A stretch of DNA of 64,000 nucleotides from Doris montereyensis (Eukaryota > Mollusca > Gastropoda > Nudibranchia > Dorididae). Where the stretch lies: contig JAXRKP010001658.1 of the NCBI GenBank assembly GCA_037039925.1, positions 1 to 64,000 on the forward strand, read 5' to 3'. The notes beneath the pieces are model-generated. The model made no database searches, was not told the DNA's origin, and saw only the letters and a list, made by a program, of their open reading frames with translations. Below are positions 13,574 through 35,134 of the stretch, in pieces. Positions within the stretch are counted from its first letter, which is position 1; the number at the start of each line of letters is the position of its first letter. The translations under genes and the position numbers were made by a program.

Positions 13574-15163
13574 TTTGCATGTTTAATAAAATAAAAAATA
13601 ACCACAATAATAATATGATAGATCTAGATCTAGATATCTAGATCTAATCTAGATTGAATTCAAATTTTACAATCCTGGTCATAATCACAAATACATGATA
13701 GATCTAATAATAATACTCCAATGAGTAACTGATGATAATCACAAATGATAATAATAACAGTCCAATGAGTAACTGTGATGATAATGATAATAATAATAAC
13801 AATCCAATATGAGTGAATAAGTAATTGATATTAATAATCAATTTGAAAACAACCACGCTCAGCTCGATTTGAAAATTGATGCCGTGCTAATTACACACTA
13901 CACACTGACCGCGTAGAGACAAAGACAAGCGAGGTGGCGTTGGGACCATCGGCCTCCGCAAAGTTAGCCGGCCAGTTTCTGTTATTCCTGTACTGAGATT
14001 TCCTAGAGCTGAACCGTGAGGTAAGGGTGTGTTATGTAATGGGAAATTACATTGAGCAATATAAAGGGGGGGGTGTGCGGCAGCTGAATCATAAAGATTT
14101 GGTCAAAAGTATCGAATTTGAGATTTTATCATTTTCATATGTTATGACATTTCTAGAACCCATCTGTAATAATTCAAAACATGAAAACTATTTATACATG
14201 AGGTTTTTAGCACTCTAAACATGCTGCCCTAGAACAAAAATTTACACATTTTATCAAAAATATGATAAATTTGCTCATTTACAGTCCTAATTTTGAAAAT
14301 GAAACGGGAGTGAATGGCTGCCGTGTATAGTAATAGTATCGATGTAAAAGGAAGTTCCTCTCCCTTTGATATATAGAAGATTTGGTATCGATGCTACAAC
14401 ACCATGAGCCCCTGTTCATGAAACTTTTCATACCTAAAGGGAGTAAAAAAAACATAAAGGATCCCGATAAGTATAAATAAGGACGACTAAGTATGAGTAT
14501 TCCTCTATCAAACCCAACAACGTACACATAGAAGATCCTTATTGCGGATACTGATCCGTACAGGTAGTTCGTACCGATTTGATAAGTATGGAGGGTAAAT
14601 ACTTATTGCGACCGAAACTCACCGACACCTCCGTCGCTCCTCGCGTCTCGTCACAAGGCGTGGTCGCCGTGATGTCTGGAGTGGACTAGGGACATTTTCA
14701 AATGACCATAGCAAAGTGGCCGTTGATCATAGAAAAAATCTAATAACATTGTTGAACTCAGCATCATCCCATTAGGGGAAGTACAGAGCAGAATTCGTTA
14801 TTTCTCTATAATTTAGAAAATAATATTTATCTTTATTTTTTAGAGAAACAATGGTTTACCCACGTTTTTGATAGGAAAATTGAATTTTCCCTATCAAACA
14901 CGTGTGTAGTGAGGTTTTTCTCTAGATAGACATAAAATCTACAACAATGGATGTTGATTTGCTTATTGCCAATGTTTTTAAAAGAAGCCCTTTGTGGGAT
15001 AAAAGAGACCAACGCCCCTGCCAACCGAATGACGACTGACAGACTTTGTAGTGAAATTGCCAGTGATATGGGAATTGAAGGTAAACTTGAAACAGAATTT
15101 TTTTGTTTTTAATTATTTTATTTTTAATTTCATGCTCTTTGTCACGTCGTATATGACATGATC
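13574..15163. other. No recognisable gene
   Basis: AT-rich, with a TCTAGATCTA-type palindromic cluster near 13620-13650 and TAATGATAA-rich text near 13700-13830. A GAG|GTAAGGGTG splice-donor-like site lies near 14020. No homology seen. Confidence 0.4.
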
Positions 15164-15700
15164 TAACTTAACAGTGGTTTAAATGTCATGAAAAAATAGG
15201 GCTCAATTGAACAGTGGTTTAAATGTCATGAAAATATAGGGCTTAATGGTGCAGTGGTTTAAATGTCATGAAAATATAGGGCTTAATGGTGCAGTGGTTT
15301 AAATGTCATGAAAATGTAGGGCTTAATGGTGCAGTGGTTTAAATGTCATGAAAATATAGGGCTTAATGGTGCAGTGGTTTAAATGTCATGAAAAAATAGG
15401 GCTTAATGGTGCAGTGGTTTAAATGTCATGAAAAAATATGGCTCAATTGAACAGTGCTTTAAATGTCATGAAAAAATATGGTTTAATTGAACAGTGGTTT
15501 AAATGTCATGAAAAAATATGGCTCAATTGAACAGTGGTTTAAATGTCATGAAAAAATATGGCTCAATTGAACAGTGGTTTAAATGTCATGAAAAAAAATA
15601 TGGCTCAATTGAACAGTGCTTTAAATGTCATGAAAAAATATGGCTCAATTGAACAGTGCTTTAAATGTCATGAAAAAATAGGGCTACATTGAACAGTAAT
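15164..15700. repeat. 40-bp minisatellite, about 13 copies
   Basis: The unit is CAGTGGTTTAAATGTCATG followed by AAAAAATAGGGCTCAATTGAA. Copies fall into two variant blocks, a GCTTAATGGTG block (15240-15420) and a GCTCAATTGAA block (15420-15700). This shows local expansion of variants. Confidence 0.95.
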
Positions 15701-16442
15701 GGAAATATCAAGAAGTTATAATTTATTTTTTTCCTCAGGATGTCATTTGGCTTCTGTGTGATAATGCATTTTACGCAGATCTTCCTCTGATCAACCATGT
15801 TCAAACAATAATCTATTATTATCTGCTGTTATCCACTATTTTTATGCACGGTGTTCGAATCATTTCATTATATAACGGCTAGCAAAAACTCCAGAAAGAT
15901 TAGATTTTACGCTAATTACACCTGGTTGGATTTTATAATCATTTATTATTTCCAAAATTCACAAATTCTTATCAGGAAAAAATTGCTTCATTACAAATTC
16001 AATAGATGAATTTGGTGACAATGATAACGATTGTAGTAGTGGTGATGATACTAATAACGATAACAAATTTCAAACGTAATGACAATGATAGTGATGTGAT
16101 AATGTTAGTGATGATAGATTATGATAGTGATAATGATAATACTATTACTAATAGCAATCATAATGATAATGATAATAATCAAAATATCATTTATTTAACA
16201 CACATTTATCTAAGTGTTCTTTTAAATAGGTGAAATTGTGTTATAAATGAAGATGAGATTTTTATGGTTGTGAAAAAAAGAGATGGCTATACGGTGTACG
16301 ATATCAGTTGTTGCCCTCCGTGTATAAAAATGCATGGGGTGATACATTATGAACATTTTCAAGTTGTATACTTTTTATACATCTCATGTAACCAACATGA
16401 ACGGAACCATCATTTCATAGTGCACAAAAATCCCTGATTATT
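15701..16442. other. No recognisable gene
   Basis: AT-rich, with a GATAATGATAAT-type low-complexity stretch at about 16015-16190. This interval may include the 3' end of the Harbinger element that starts just downstream, but no terminal repeat was found. Confidence 0.4.
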
Positions 16443-17474
16443 TCACTCATAAACCAAAGGGTTGTTGGCAAAATAAGCTGTATAAACCTCCCGCACACCC
16501 TTAGTATTGTTGCTGGGTCTGCCAACATGTTCCCATGTCAGACCTGATCTTGGGAAAGACACTTCAGTTAGATTATGTACCATGCCTTCTCTGTCAATGA
16601 TTGTGTTGTGTAGAATACATACACACTTTACAATGTTGTCTGTCAATGATTGATGTTGTTGTAGAATACATACACACTTTACAATGTTGTCTGTCAATGA
16701 TTGTGTTGTGTAGAATACATACACACTTTACAATGTTGTCTGTCAATGATTGTGTTGTGTAGAATACATACACACTTTACAATGTTGTTTGTCAATGATT
16801 GAGTTGTGTAGAATACATACACACTTTACAATGTTATCTGTCAGCTCAACACCTGCATCAATACATTTTGCTAGAATGCACCACTTGGAGGTGAGAATGC
16901 CAAATGCTTTTTCCACTACTTTTCTGCATCTTGAAAATCTTTTATTGAAGTAAGCCTTGTTCCTCGGGAAGATTGCTGCCGCTGTATGGTTTCAATAAAA
17001 ATGGTAGTAGATGGTATGCTTCGTCAGCAACGAAGATGTAAGGAGCTACACCGTTAGATTGTGGTAGCGGCATAGGATCCGCCAAAGCCCGATACAGTCC
17101 AAATGCCTGGAACGTCCCCCCTTCCCCCCCGTCACTTTGTTTGCCATAACCACCGACATCAATAGCAATGAACTTGTAATGCGCATCTACAACACCTTGT
17201 ACAACAACTGAGAAATACTTTTTGTAATTAAAATACATGGATCCCGAGTTTGCTGGACATTTTACTTCTGACATATTTCCGTCAATTGCTCCTAAGTAAT
17301 GTGGAAAGTTCAAAGTTTCAAAGAAATCACTGGCTATTGATTTGAAAGTATCAGCTGTTGGGATTGGCATATGTTGAGAATGTAGCCCATCCCATAATAT
17401 GCCAACGGTTTCTGTGACAATAGCTGCAACTGTTGATGCTCCCATTCTGAAGCTGAAGGCGAGGGTCTTAAACG
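16443..17474 (-). pseudogene. Harbinger (HARBI1-like, DDE) transposase, frameshifted
   Basis: Harbinger transposases are DDE nucleases. On minus, an exon with an acceptor-like CAG near 17475 opens RYLITGSSFKTLAFSFRMG. It continues through LGAIDG (first D), NSGSMYFNYKKYFSVV, VDAHYKFIAIDVG, GKQSD (second D) and FVADEAYHLLPFLLKPY (third acidic site). Near 16960 the frame shifts and continues NKAYFNKRFSRCRKVVEKAF, then GILTSKWCILAKCI and DNIVKCVCILHN. This matches the family's closing N-x-R-x-S-x-x-R-x-x-VE-x-AFG signature. The part encoding DNIVKCVCILHN is expanded into a ~49-bp tandem array. Beyond the array a C-terminal piece (IIDREGMVHN to VREVYTAYFANN) ends at 16443. The 5' exon(s) upstream of 17475 were not found. 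The head-to-head partner at 17555 is the usual second Harbinger gene. Confidence 0.88.
16592..16850. repeat. ~49-51-bp minisatellite inside the Harbinger transposase
   Basis: Five copies of TGTCAATGATTGTGTTGTGT followed by AGAATACATACACACTTTAC and AATGTTGTC. Each copy re-encodes DNIVKCVCILHNxII on the minus strand, so the array arose by amplifying transposase coding sequence. Confidence 0.93.
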
Positions 17475-17554
17475 AGGATCCTGTAATCAGGTATCTGAAA
17501 ACTAAAATGTAAATATATCTATAAGTTATGGTTCATATGCTTGTTTGTTTTTCA

Positions 17555-18345
17555 GAGAAAAAATGGAGATATTTAAGGGACAACTTTGCTACTGAATACA
17601 GTAAGCGGCCCATCTGCATATCTGGAGACGCCGCAGACAACCGCTCCCATTCAAAATGGGCCTCTTACCAGCAGCTGATGTTTTTGAAAGACATCATTAC
17701 GCCAGTCATTACTGAAATCATCGCAAGACGATGCTACAACTTGTGACCCTGGTCCATCGGATTCATTCCGACAAGGAGGCCATGGCTGTGGACCTTACCC
17801 AGTCAAGTCAAGAGCAAAGGGATCGCAGTGATGCAGAAGGAAATGGGAATCTGGAAGATCACGAGACACCCTTAATAACCACAAGTCCGTTAATCAAACT
17901 CATCAATCCCCAGCCAAGAAAAAGAAAAGCAGATGATAATTACAAGAGACTTCTTGAAGTAGAACAGCAAAAAACTGGAATATCTCTGCAATAAAGAGGC
18001 AACGAAGGCAAATGAAGATGAGGACGGCGACCTTATGTTCTTAAAAAGCCTTATTCCTGAGGACGGGGACCTTATGTTCTTAAAAGCCTTATTCCTGAGG
18101 ACGGGGACCTTATGTTCTTAAAAAGCCTTATTCCTGAGGACGGGGACCTGTAAAGAGCCTTATTCCTCACATTAAAAAATACCCCAACACATGAAATGAC
18201 GTTTTCGGAACAGATTGCAGGCCGTCATGGATGAGTTTGCCTGTCCAGACAACAGAGATAACGATGAGATCTCCAGTAGTCAATCTACTACCTCAGATGG
18301 GCCCAGCACTTACCAAAGTTACCAAACGTATAGAAGAAGCTCTCT
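17555..18345 (+). pseudogene. MADF-BESS protein, Harbinger accessory gene, frameshifted
   Basis: Harbinger transposons commonly carry a second gene for a Myb/SANT-like (MADF) DNA-binding protein that helps nuclear import and target recognition by the transposase. After a TTTGTTTTTCAG acceptor at 17554, the frame reads KKWRYLRDNFATEYSK, then SKWASYQQLMFLKDII: the conserved Trp/Leu pattern of MADF helices 1-3. A frame change near 17730 leads to an acidic/basic linker (DETPLI, NPQPRKRKADD) with a coiled segment LLEVEQQK. A BESS-like motif follows (DLMFLKSLIP, then HIKKYPN and RFRNRLQAVMDEF), interrupted by a 39-bp tandem repeat. The end is near SYQTYRRSSLSP. Upstream exons are absent, because the first exon would overlap the divergent transposase; the element is probably a deletion derivative. 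Confidence 0.75.
18022..18160. repeat. 39-bp minisatellite inside the MADF-BESS coding sequence
   Basis: About three and a half copies of GAGGACGGGGACCTTATG followed by TTCTTAAAAAGCCTTATTCCT, encoding 13 residues (EDGDLMFLKSLIP). One copy has lost an A in the A-run, so the frame slips. The last copy is internally deleted. Confidence 0.93.
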
Positions 18346-19215
18346 ATCTCCCCTTTTTCATTCTCCTCCTCCAGCCCTCTCCATTTTAATTTATTTGTTT
18401 TTTCAATCTTATTTTCTTTCTCTTTTCTTTTTCTTTCTTTTTCTTTATTTCTTTCATTCTTTCTTTTATTTCTTTCATTCTTTCTTTTTATTCTTTATTT
18501 TCTTTCATTTATTTATTTATGATTTTTTTCCTTTTATTTTACTTTATCTTTAATTTTTTTATTTATTGATTAATTGATTAATTTTTTAATTTATTTTTTG
18601 GGTGGAGGGATTTCAATCAATCGGTAATAATGATCATCTGTTTAAAATGTAAAACCTAAGCTTTGGCTTTGATTGAGATTCAATTTTCATTTTTTCTCTA
18701 TTTTCTTTAAAGATGATTAAGTTTTCCTCTGGCTTACCTAATGGCAACAATATCCCAACTTCACACCATTTTGTCTGCATTATTGATTTCTCTCTTGCAT
18801 ACTGTATTCATTTGCTTTTGAGCTTTTTTGTTTTTGATTAAAACGTTTAAATCATTTTGATACTTCGTGTACGTTTCGTTTTATTTGTTTATCTTTTCAT
18901 GTCTATATATCTACGGTATCCCTCTTTGCGGGAATCTTCTGTTCAAATACTACGATATGAGTTGGGTCCAAATAATATGAATAATGTATGGCTAATACTT
19001 GATAGTTTTATCATAAATACTTTACATCTGATTACTGACCGGTAGCCATACTGTAGCTCTTCATTTATTTTGATTCAGAAGACCCCCGATCATTTAACTA
19101 TTGCTTAAATTTGGAGAGAAAACCGCTTATAATTAATACATTAGTGCATTTACCTCAGTGTTACGACCAATCGCTCCTCTGGCAAAATAGGTTGATGCCA
19201 GTTACACCACGTTTT
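18346..19215. other. T-rich sequence, no gene
   Basis: A TTTC/TTTA-rich tract fills about 18380-18600, followed by unremarkable AT-rich sequence. A 112-codon frame here is Phe/Leu low complexity only. Confidence 0.5.
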
Positions 19216-20768
19216 CTCTAGTCGCCATCCTGTCTAATGACTTTATTTCAACATGACATAAATAGGCTTTGCCAGTCTAATGGCTTTGTTTCAACATGAC
19301 ATAAATAGGCTTTGTCAGTCTAAATACTTTATTTCAACATGACATAAATTATAGGCTTTGCCAGTCTAATGACTTTATTTCAACATGACATAAATTATAG
19401 GCTTTGCCAGTCTAATGACTTTATTTCAACATGACATAAATTATAGGCTTTGCCAGTTGAATGACTTTATTTCAACATGAATAGGCTTTGCCAGTCTAAT
19501 GACTTTATTTCAACATGACATAAATAGGCTTTGCCAGTCTAATGGCTTTGTTTCAACATGACATAGATAGGCTTTGCCAGTTGAATGACTTTATTTCAAC
19601 ATGACATAAATAGGCTTTGCCAGTCTAATGGCTTTGTTTCAACATGACATAAATAGGCTTTGCCAGTTGAATGACTTTATTTCAACATGACATAAATAGG
19701 CTTTGCCAGTCTAATGGCTTTGTTTCAACATGACATAAATAGGCTTTGCCAGTCTAATGACTTTATTTCAACATGACATAAATAGACTTTGCCAGTTGAA
19801 TGCCAGTTGAATGACTTTATTTCAACATGACATAAATAGGCTTTGCCAGTCGAATGACTTTATTTCAACATGACATAAATAGGCTTTGCCAGTTGAATGA
19901 CTTTATTTCAACATGACATAAATTATAGGCTTTGCCAGTCGAATGACTTTATTTCAACCTGACATAAATAGGCTTTGCCAGTCGAATGACTTTATTTCAA
20001 CATGACATAAGTAGGCTTTGCCAGTCTAATGGCTTTGTTTCAACATGGCACAAGTAGGCTTTGTCAGACTAATGACATTGTTTCAACATGACATAAGTAG
20101 GCTTTGCCAGTCTAATGGCTTTGTTTCAACATGATATAAGTAGGCCTTGCCAGTCTACTAATGGCTTTGTTTCAACATGACACAAGTCTACTAATGGCTT
20201 TGTTTCAACATGACATAAGTAGGCTTTGTCAGACTAATGGCATTGTTTCAACATGACATAAATAGGTTTTGCCAGTCTAATGGCTTTGTTTCAACATGAC
20301 ATAAGAAGGTTTTGGTCTAATGGCTTTGTTTCAACATGACAGAAGTCTTTGCCAGTCTAATGACTTTGTTTCAACATGACATAAGTAGGCTTTGCCAGCC
20401 CAGTGGCATTATTTCAACATGACATAAGTATGCTTTGCCAGCCCAGTGACATTATTTCAACATGACATAGGTAGGTTTTGCATGCCCAGTGACATTATTT
20501 CAACATGACATAAGTAGGCGTTGCCAGCCCAGTGGCATTATTTCAACATGACATAAGTACGCTTTGCCAGCCCAGTGGCATTATTTCAACATGTCATGAG
20601 TAAGCTTTGCCAGCCCAGTGGCATTATTTCAACATGACATAAGTAGGCTTTGCCAGCCCAGTGGCATTATTTCAACATGACATAAGTAGGCTTTGCCAGC
20701 CCAGTGACATTATTTCAACATATGATGAGTAGGCTTTGCCAGCCCAGTGACATTATTTCAACATGACA
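19216..20768. repeat. 43-bp minisatellite array, ~1.5 kb, about 35 copies
   Basis: The unit is TAGGCTTTGCCAGTCTAATG followed by ACTTTATTTCAACATGACATAAA. A 46-bp variant has AATTATAGGC. Variants are regionally sorted: CTAATGACTTTATTTC and GTTGAATGACTTTATTTC on the left, CTAATGGCTTTGTTTC in the middle, and CCCAGTGRCATTATTTC from about 20390 to the end. The 3' part of the unit (TTTCAACATGACATAA) is nearly invariant. Confidence 0.97.
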
Positions 20769-21500
20769 CGTTATGCATAACAAACATATTTCAAAGTATA
20801 GGATGAGGATAATACAAAAGACAGTTGACATCATTGAACTATATTTATGACAACAGTGAGAAATATGAATCTGTGTGTGTTTTTATGGCTGTGTGGAAAA
20901 TAGGTATGTTTTCTGAAATGTCTCAGTTGATTCTACTTCTCTTAAGGGTTTGGGAAGAGAATTCCAGACTTTCGGGACGCAAAACAAGAAAGACTTTTCA
21001 CCAACTGTTTTAAGGCATCTACGAGGAACTATTAACTTTTTTTGTATCGGCTGAAGATCTAAGCTGCCGAATTGGAACGCAGATAGTCATCATGTCAGAT
21101 AGGTAGATGGGGGCATTATAGTGTATACATTTGTGACAAAGAGTCATCAGTATATAAAGAATTTTTTTCTACGGGAAGCCAATGAAGGGTGTGAAGGAGG
21201 GGTGTATCATGATCTTTTTGCTTTTCTTAAGAACTAACCTTGCGGCATGTTTTGGGAAATTTGAAGTTTTGACAATCTTCGTTATATATATGATCAACAT
21301 AATTGTTAGCAATTGTACTGAAGAGGTCTGTGGTAGTAAACAAATTAAAGGAAATAGGAAAAAAGAACTGCATGGTGGAATGATAATATCAACAGTACAA
21401 CGTGTGTAGAATTAGTACAGACAACCCGTTTCCCGAACGGTTGAGCATTTTAAAACACTCATGGAATACAGAGAAGCAGTTCGGATCATTTACGTGTACT
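20769..21500. other. No recognisable gene; 5' flank of hAT insertion
   Basis: No homology recognised. The stretch could hold the original promoter or 5' UTR of SPCS2, because the hAT element separates it from that gene's start codon. This is inference only. Confidence 0.35.
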
Positions 21501-21966
21501 TCCAGAGATAGTGATGGGCGATATCAAGAAATTTGAATATCGATACGATATATCAAACGGAAAAATATCGATATTTTGATACAATACGATATCAGCAAAT
21601 GATATCGATATTAGCAGAGGCATATCGATATATCGATATTTTTTGATATATCGATCTATTTTGTTTCGATAGGCCCTATGTGACTACATGTTTTTCAAGT
21701 AACACAAAGGGATTCACCTTATAGTACTTATAAAAGGTGAAGGTCTTTTAGTAACACATAGCCTACCTTTTCTTTTTATGTAATTTTATTTTTTTAATCA
21801 TTTTTTTTTTGGGTGGGGGGAGGAGGGTATGTTTTCATTGGTTTTATTAACTTTATTTCGCTCCATTCATAAAACAACAATTCAAAACAAACCAAAAAGA
21901 GTAAATAAGGGTAAAAATCAAAACTGTAAATATTTAGGGAAAATAATCAAACATAAACTGTTTCAT

Positions 21967-21967
<1 letters not shown>

Positions 21968-22018
<51 letters not shown>
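21968..22018. repeat. (AT)n microsatellite inside the hAT element
   Basis: About 50 bp of pure AT dinucleotide within the hAT 3' region. Confidence 0.97.
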
Positions 22019-22020
<2 letters not shown>

Positions 22021-22233
22021 TTATTATGACTCGACTGTACATTGTTGATTGGTATTAAAACATAATCATAATCATGCACATGTATTTACTTCGAGAAAGG
22101 AATGTGGAAACAACAACATATTTATATTTTTATGACTAGATAAACTTTATTGTAATTGTAGATAGTTAAAACATAATCAGGAATGTGGTTAAAACGAAAC
22201 AAAATCTGAAAAAAAGTGTTGGAAACGTTGAAT

Positions 22234-23985
22234 TTAAACATCTGCTGACCGACCATTGAGAAACAGAATCATGTCAACGTGTTTTGGCTTGATACGATTT
22301 CTTTTTAGACTGATCAGCTCACCGGCTTTCGAAAATAAACGTTCAGATAGGACTGATGTCGCAGGAATACTTAGGTATTTTTTCGACAATTCTGACAGCA
22401 TCTTTTGATTCTTAGAGCTTTCCCCCAATAGACCAACGGTTCTTCGTGCCTTGGGAGGTTTATCTCCTCCAGTTATCTTCGCAGCTCAAGGCGAGCATCA
22501 ATTTGAACTGATCTTTGGTCAGTTGATGCAGCTATGTCAGCGTCGAAGTCGCCCTACAAATCGTCGGTTACGGTTGTACTGCTTGCACTTGTACTTGGTT
22601 GGGGTTCCTGGTGTTGTGGCTGGGGACATTTATCGCTGTCATTTCATCGACCAGTTTGGTCTTCACTTGTTCCAGGTTGGCAATATTTTTAAATGCTATT
22701 TTTAAAATCTTGGGTCAAGGAGCGTTGCAATGTTTAGGGGATGAAATGATTCAAATACATCGAATTTTCTTGCCAGCAATTGTCCAAGCAGGGACTTGGC
22801 AAGAGGACTGACGTTGATGTTCTTGACTTCACAATCAATGTCCTGGCCAGAGGAATGACCTTGCTAAGCGTTGTCGTTTTCTCTGCTGACATCTCTTCTG
22901 TTGCCTTAGCAAAAGGATTCAGTGCCGCAATCACTTCGTTGACTTCATTAACCTCATCGTCAGATAGATACATACATTGTTCCTTTTCCCAGTCTGGTCA
23001 GAGCTGTGTTGACAGAGTTCTTAATTTCAATGAATCGGACAAACATCGCTAGGGTGGAGTTCCATCTAGTCTCCACGTCGTTGATCAATTTAAGCTCATT
23101 GACTTCCAATTGCTGTTGGACTTGGCGGAGTCGATCAGTTGCATTAACGCTTCTATGAAAAAAGTCAACAATCTTTTTTACTTTCCTTGTATGTAGCTCA
23201 ACCACGCCTGGTGTTTCGCGAATTGCTGCTCGCAGAATTAGATTTAAAGTATGTGCGAAACAAGACAAGTGGCGAATTGATAATTGTTTGACTGCTACAG
23301 TCATGTTTGCTGCATTGTCCGACACAATGACGGTGATTTTATTCATAATTGAATACTCGTCAAACACTTCACGTAGTTGCGCAGAGATGTAGTCAGCTGT
23401 GTGATTTGTTGTCAGATGCGCTGTTTTTAACACTGCTGAACATAATTTCATTTCAGTAGAGACATAATGTGATGTTACTGATAGAAAGGCCTGTGTTTGA
23501 TTTGAGGTCCATATGTCTGTTGTTATTGAAACAAAGGATGCCGCTTCAATTTCAGTCAGTAAGGCTTCTTTTTTGCTCTGGTACAATTAGGGAAGCATGT
23601 CCTTCGTCAAAGTTCTCCTCGATGGAAGATTGTATCTTGGATCCAAAAGATCCACAAAACGGCGAAACCCTTCATCCTCTACGATGCTAAGGGGTTGCAA
23701 GTCTTTTACAATCATCCATAGAAGACTGGAATCCAGCGTTTGCTTTTGCAGGATGTTGCATCATACACCGTTTTACAGCTCACAAAACCCGCAATAGACG
23801 ACTGTTCACTCTTTCTCTTTGTCGACGACTATCCTTCTTTTTCTTTTGCACTCTCTTTTTCTTTTGCACTCTCTTTTTCTTTCAAAATTGACGAATGTTC
23901 AAATGGATGTTTATTTTTCAAATGGGAAAAAAGATTGGTTGTATTCTTGCAAGTTAATACAACAGCTTTACAAATGTTGCACCTA
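22234..23985 (-). pseudogene. hAT (ZBED-type) transposase, broken
   Basis: Cut-and-paste transposase of the hAT superfamily, recognised in order on minus. A BED zinc finger near 23980-23900 has CNICK (C-x2-C) and HLKNKH (H-x4-H). Next come WMIVKDLQPLSIVEDEGFRR and LLDPRYNLPSR near 23730-23610. The RNase-H-fold catalytic region follows, with SITTDIW, ITVIVSDNAANM, LSCFAHTLNL and DVETRWNST (23586-22960). Then comes ATLLDPRFK-like and NLEQVKTKLVDEMTA text near 22720-22630. The C-terminal dimerisation motif is KKYLSIPATSVLSERLFSKA with a KRNRIKPKHVDMILFLN tail (22428-22234). Breaks include a TAG after KEKEG near 23830, a TAA just after DMLP near 23590, and shifts between 22960 and 22430. The element is therefore non-autonomous now unless the indels are assembly errors. 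Confidence 0.92.
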
Positions 23986-24577
23986 TAAAAGAAGAAAGAA
24001 GAAATCACAATAATTAAAACTGGTTATTATACATAAAGTTATGTTGCTTCTAATTTCTTTTGTATAGTATGTTTGCGTATTTTATGCACATTGCTTTTTT
24101 ACACTTTGTAAAGTAATATATTCTTATCTTATTCTATTTATATTACATGTACCTTGCATTTGAAATGCCTTCTACCGTCTCAAAGTGTTGTCAAACAACT
24201 CCGCGCGGCATTGTGTCTTGATAATCACCAGGGGAGTTACATAGTAAATACCGACACGGCGCTATTCTTTGGAATCTATAGATAAAGTGATCTAGCTTAT
24301 ACCTTGAAATGAGAGGACGAGTCGGTTTCTAAGAATGAGGCGATTTCTAAGATCGAGGCGATTTCTAAGAAAACGAGATTTCAGTTTTCTCTTTTCTGTT
24401 ATTTTAACTTCATTTTCATTTTTGTTTTAGTTTCAATTGCAATTTAGTTTCAATATCGAAACCTCGATATTGTCGTGGGATTTCTATACGATATGTAAGA
24501 TCATATCGATATAGGAATATCGATATATCGATATGTTCGATACGATATGCTCATCACTATCCTGAGACAAACTCAAC

Positions 24578-34186
<9,609 letters not shown>

Positions 34187-34383
34187 AAACTGAATTGACA
34201 AGTGCCCATGCTCCTGGCATCAAGAAAAAACTATAGATTTAAATGTGTGCGGTGTAGTAGTAGTGCTGTTGACAGAAAAGCTTTGTTACGATAGGTGTCA
34301 ATGTTGTTACAGTATGGTCTTTTGGCTGAAAGCTGAAAGTGTAGTAAGGCTAGTGTTGAATGAAGACAAAATGAGATACATTT

Positions 34384-34402
34384 ATTTAATAAAAAATAAA
34401 AA
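34384..34402 (+). promoter_or_regulatory. Candidate SPCS2 polyadenylation signal
   Basis: AATAAAAAATAAAAATAC about 200 bp after the SPCS2 stop codon; the first AATAAA is canonical. Confidence 0.5.
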
Positions 34403-34869
34403 TACATGAAGTAAATATTTTACAGGAAAGTATTTATACTGCCAGTAAACACAACAAAGCAACTGACAATTATACAACTGACATAGCAATAGTGTACGTA
34501 TAAATTACTATAGGTATGTGCGTATACTGTACGGAGTAAATCGATGATGTTAAAAACACTTGTTGGGTTCTATAATTAGGACAGTAGTTGCTGAATAAAC
34601 GCACGCCTTTTGGGCGCAGGAAAAAGCATGCTTTTTTATGCATACCGTGTGTTTATGAGAACATTTTTATTATAAAGTTAAAATTCGGTCAGCAGATGTA
34701 GGCGTGTTTATGCAGGGTGTGCTTTTATCCAGTGACTGCTGTATTGAACTGCATGTACCATAATGGTAGATGTAGGCTACCACCATTACTGTGTGGGTTC
34801 TCTTGATTTAGTATTTGTTCCAATGCATGAACCACTCTGGTATCAATACTTCATATGTTAATATGTATT
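34403..34869. other. Intergenic, nothing recognised
   Basis: AT-rich sequence downstream of SPCS2 with no coding or family signal. Confidence 0.4.
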
Positions 34870-35015
34870 CTATATTTAGTATTCCAATGTATGTACCAAA
34901 CTGGTACCACTACTTGATAGGTCTATATTTACTACATCTATTCCAATGTATGTACCAAACTGGTACCACTACTTGATAGGCCTATATTTACTACATCTAT
35001 TCCAATGTATGTACA
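34870..35015. repeat. ~59-bp tandem repeat, about 2.5 copies
   Basis: The unit contains ATTCCAATGTATGTACCAAA, CTGGTACCACTACTTGATAG and TATATTTACTACATC. Confidence 0.88.
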
Positions 35016-35134
35016 TCTCATCAGTACTATACTATCAGTCACTCAGAATCGCTCTCTTCTCTTTTTAAGCTACACGTATGAGTATCTCTAATTATGTTAT
35101 CACTAGTCAAGGATTTCAAAGAGAAATTGAATGA

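Larger units (their letters stand above)
21509..24559 (-). mobile_element. hAT DNA transposon with TIRs and 8-bp TSD
   Basis: The left end starts TAGTGATGGGCGATATC. The right end, read in reverse complement, starts TAGTGATGAGCATATCG. The flanking octamers TCCAGAGA (21501-21508) and TCCTGAGA (24560-24567) match at 7 of 8 positions, the target-site length expected for hAT. Subterminal regions at both ends are dense in ATCGATAT motifs. The interior encodes a hAT transposase on minus. The element is 3051 bp and complete in outline, though the transposase frame is broken. It lies immediately upstream of the SPCS2 start codon. Confidence 0.9.

Noticed and set aside
18215..18553. 112-codon frame as a separate gene
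   Set aside because: Its first ~35 codons are the end of the MADF-BESS pseudogene; the rest is TTTC-derived Phe/Leu.
19216..20768. CRISPR-like regular repeats
   Set aside because: Contiguous 43-bp tandem units with no unique spacers, in an animal genome; it is a minisatellite.
22451..23797. Plus-strand open frames inside the hAT element
   Set aside because: Antisense shadows of the minus-strand transposase.
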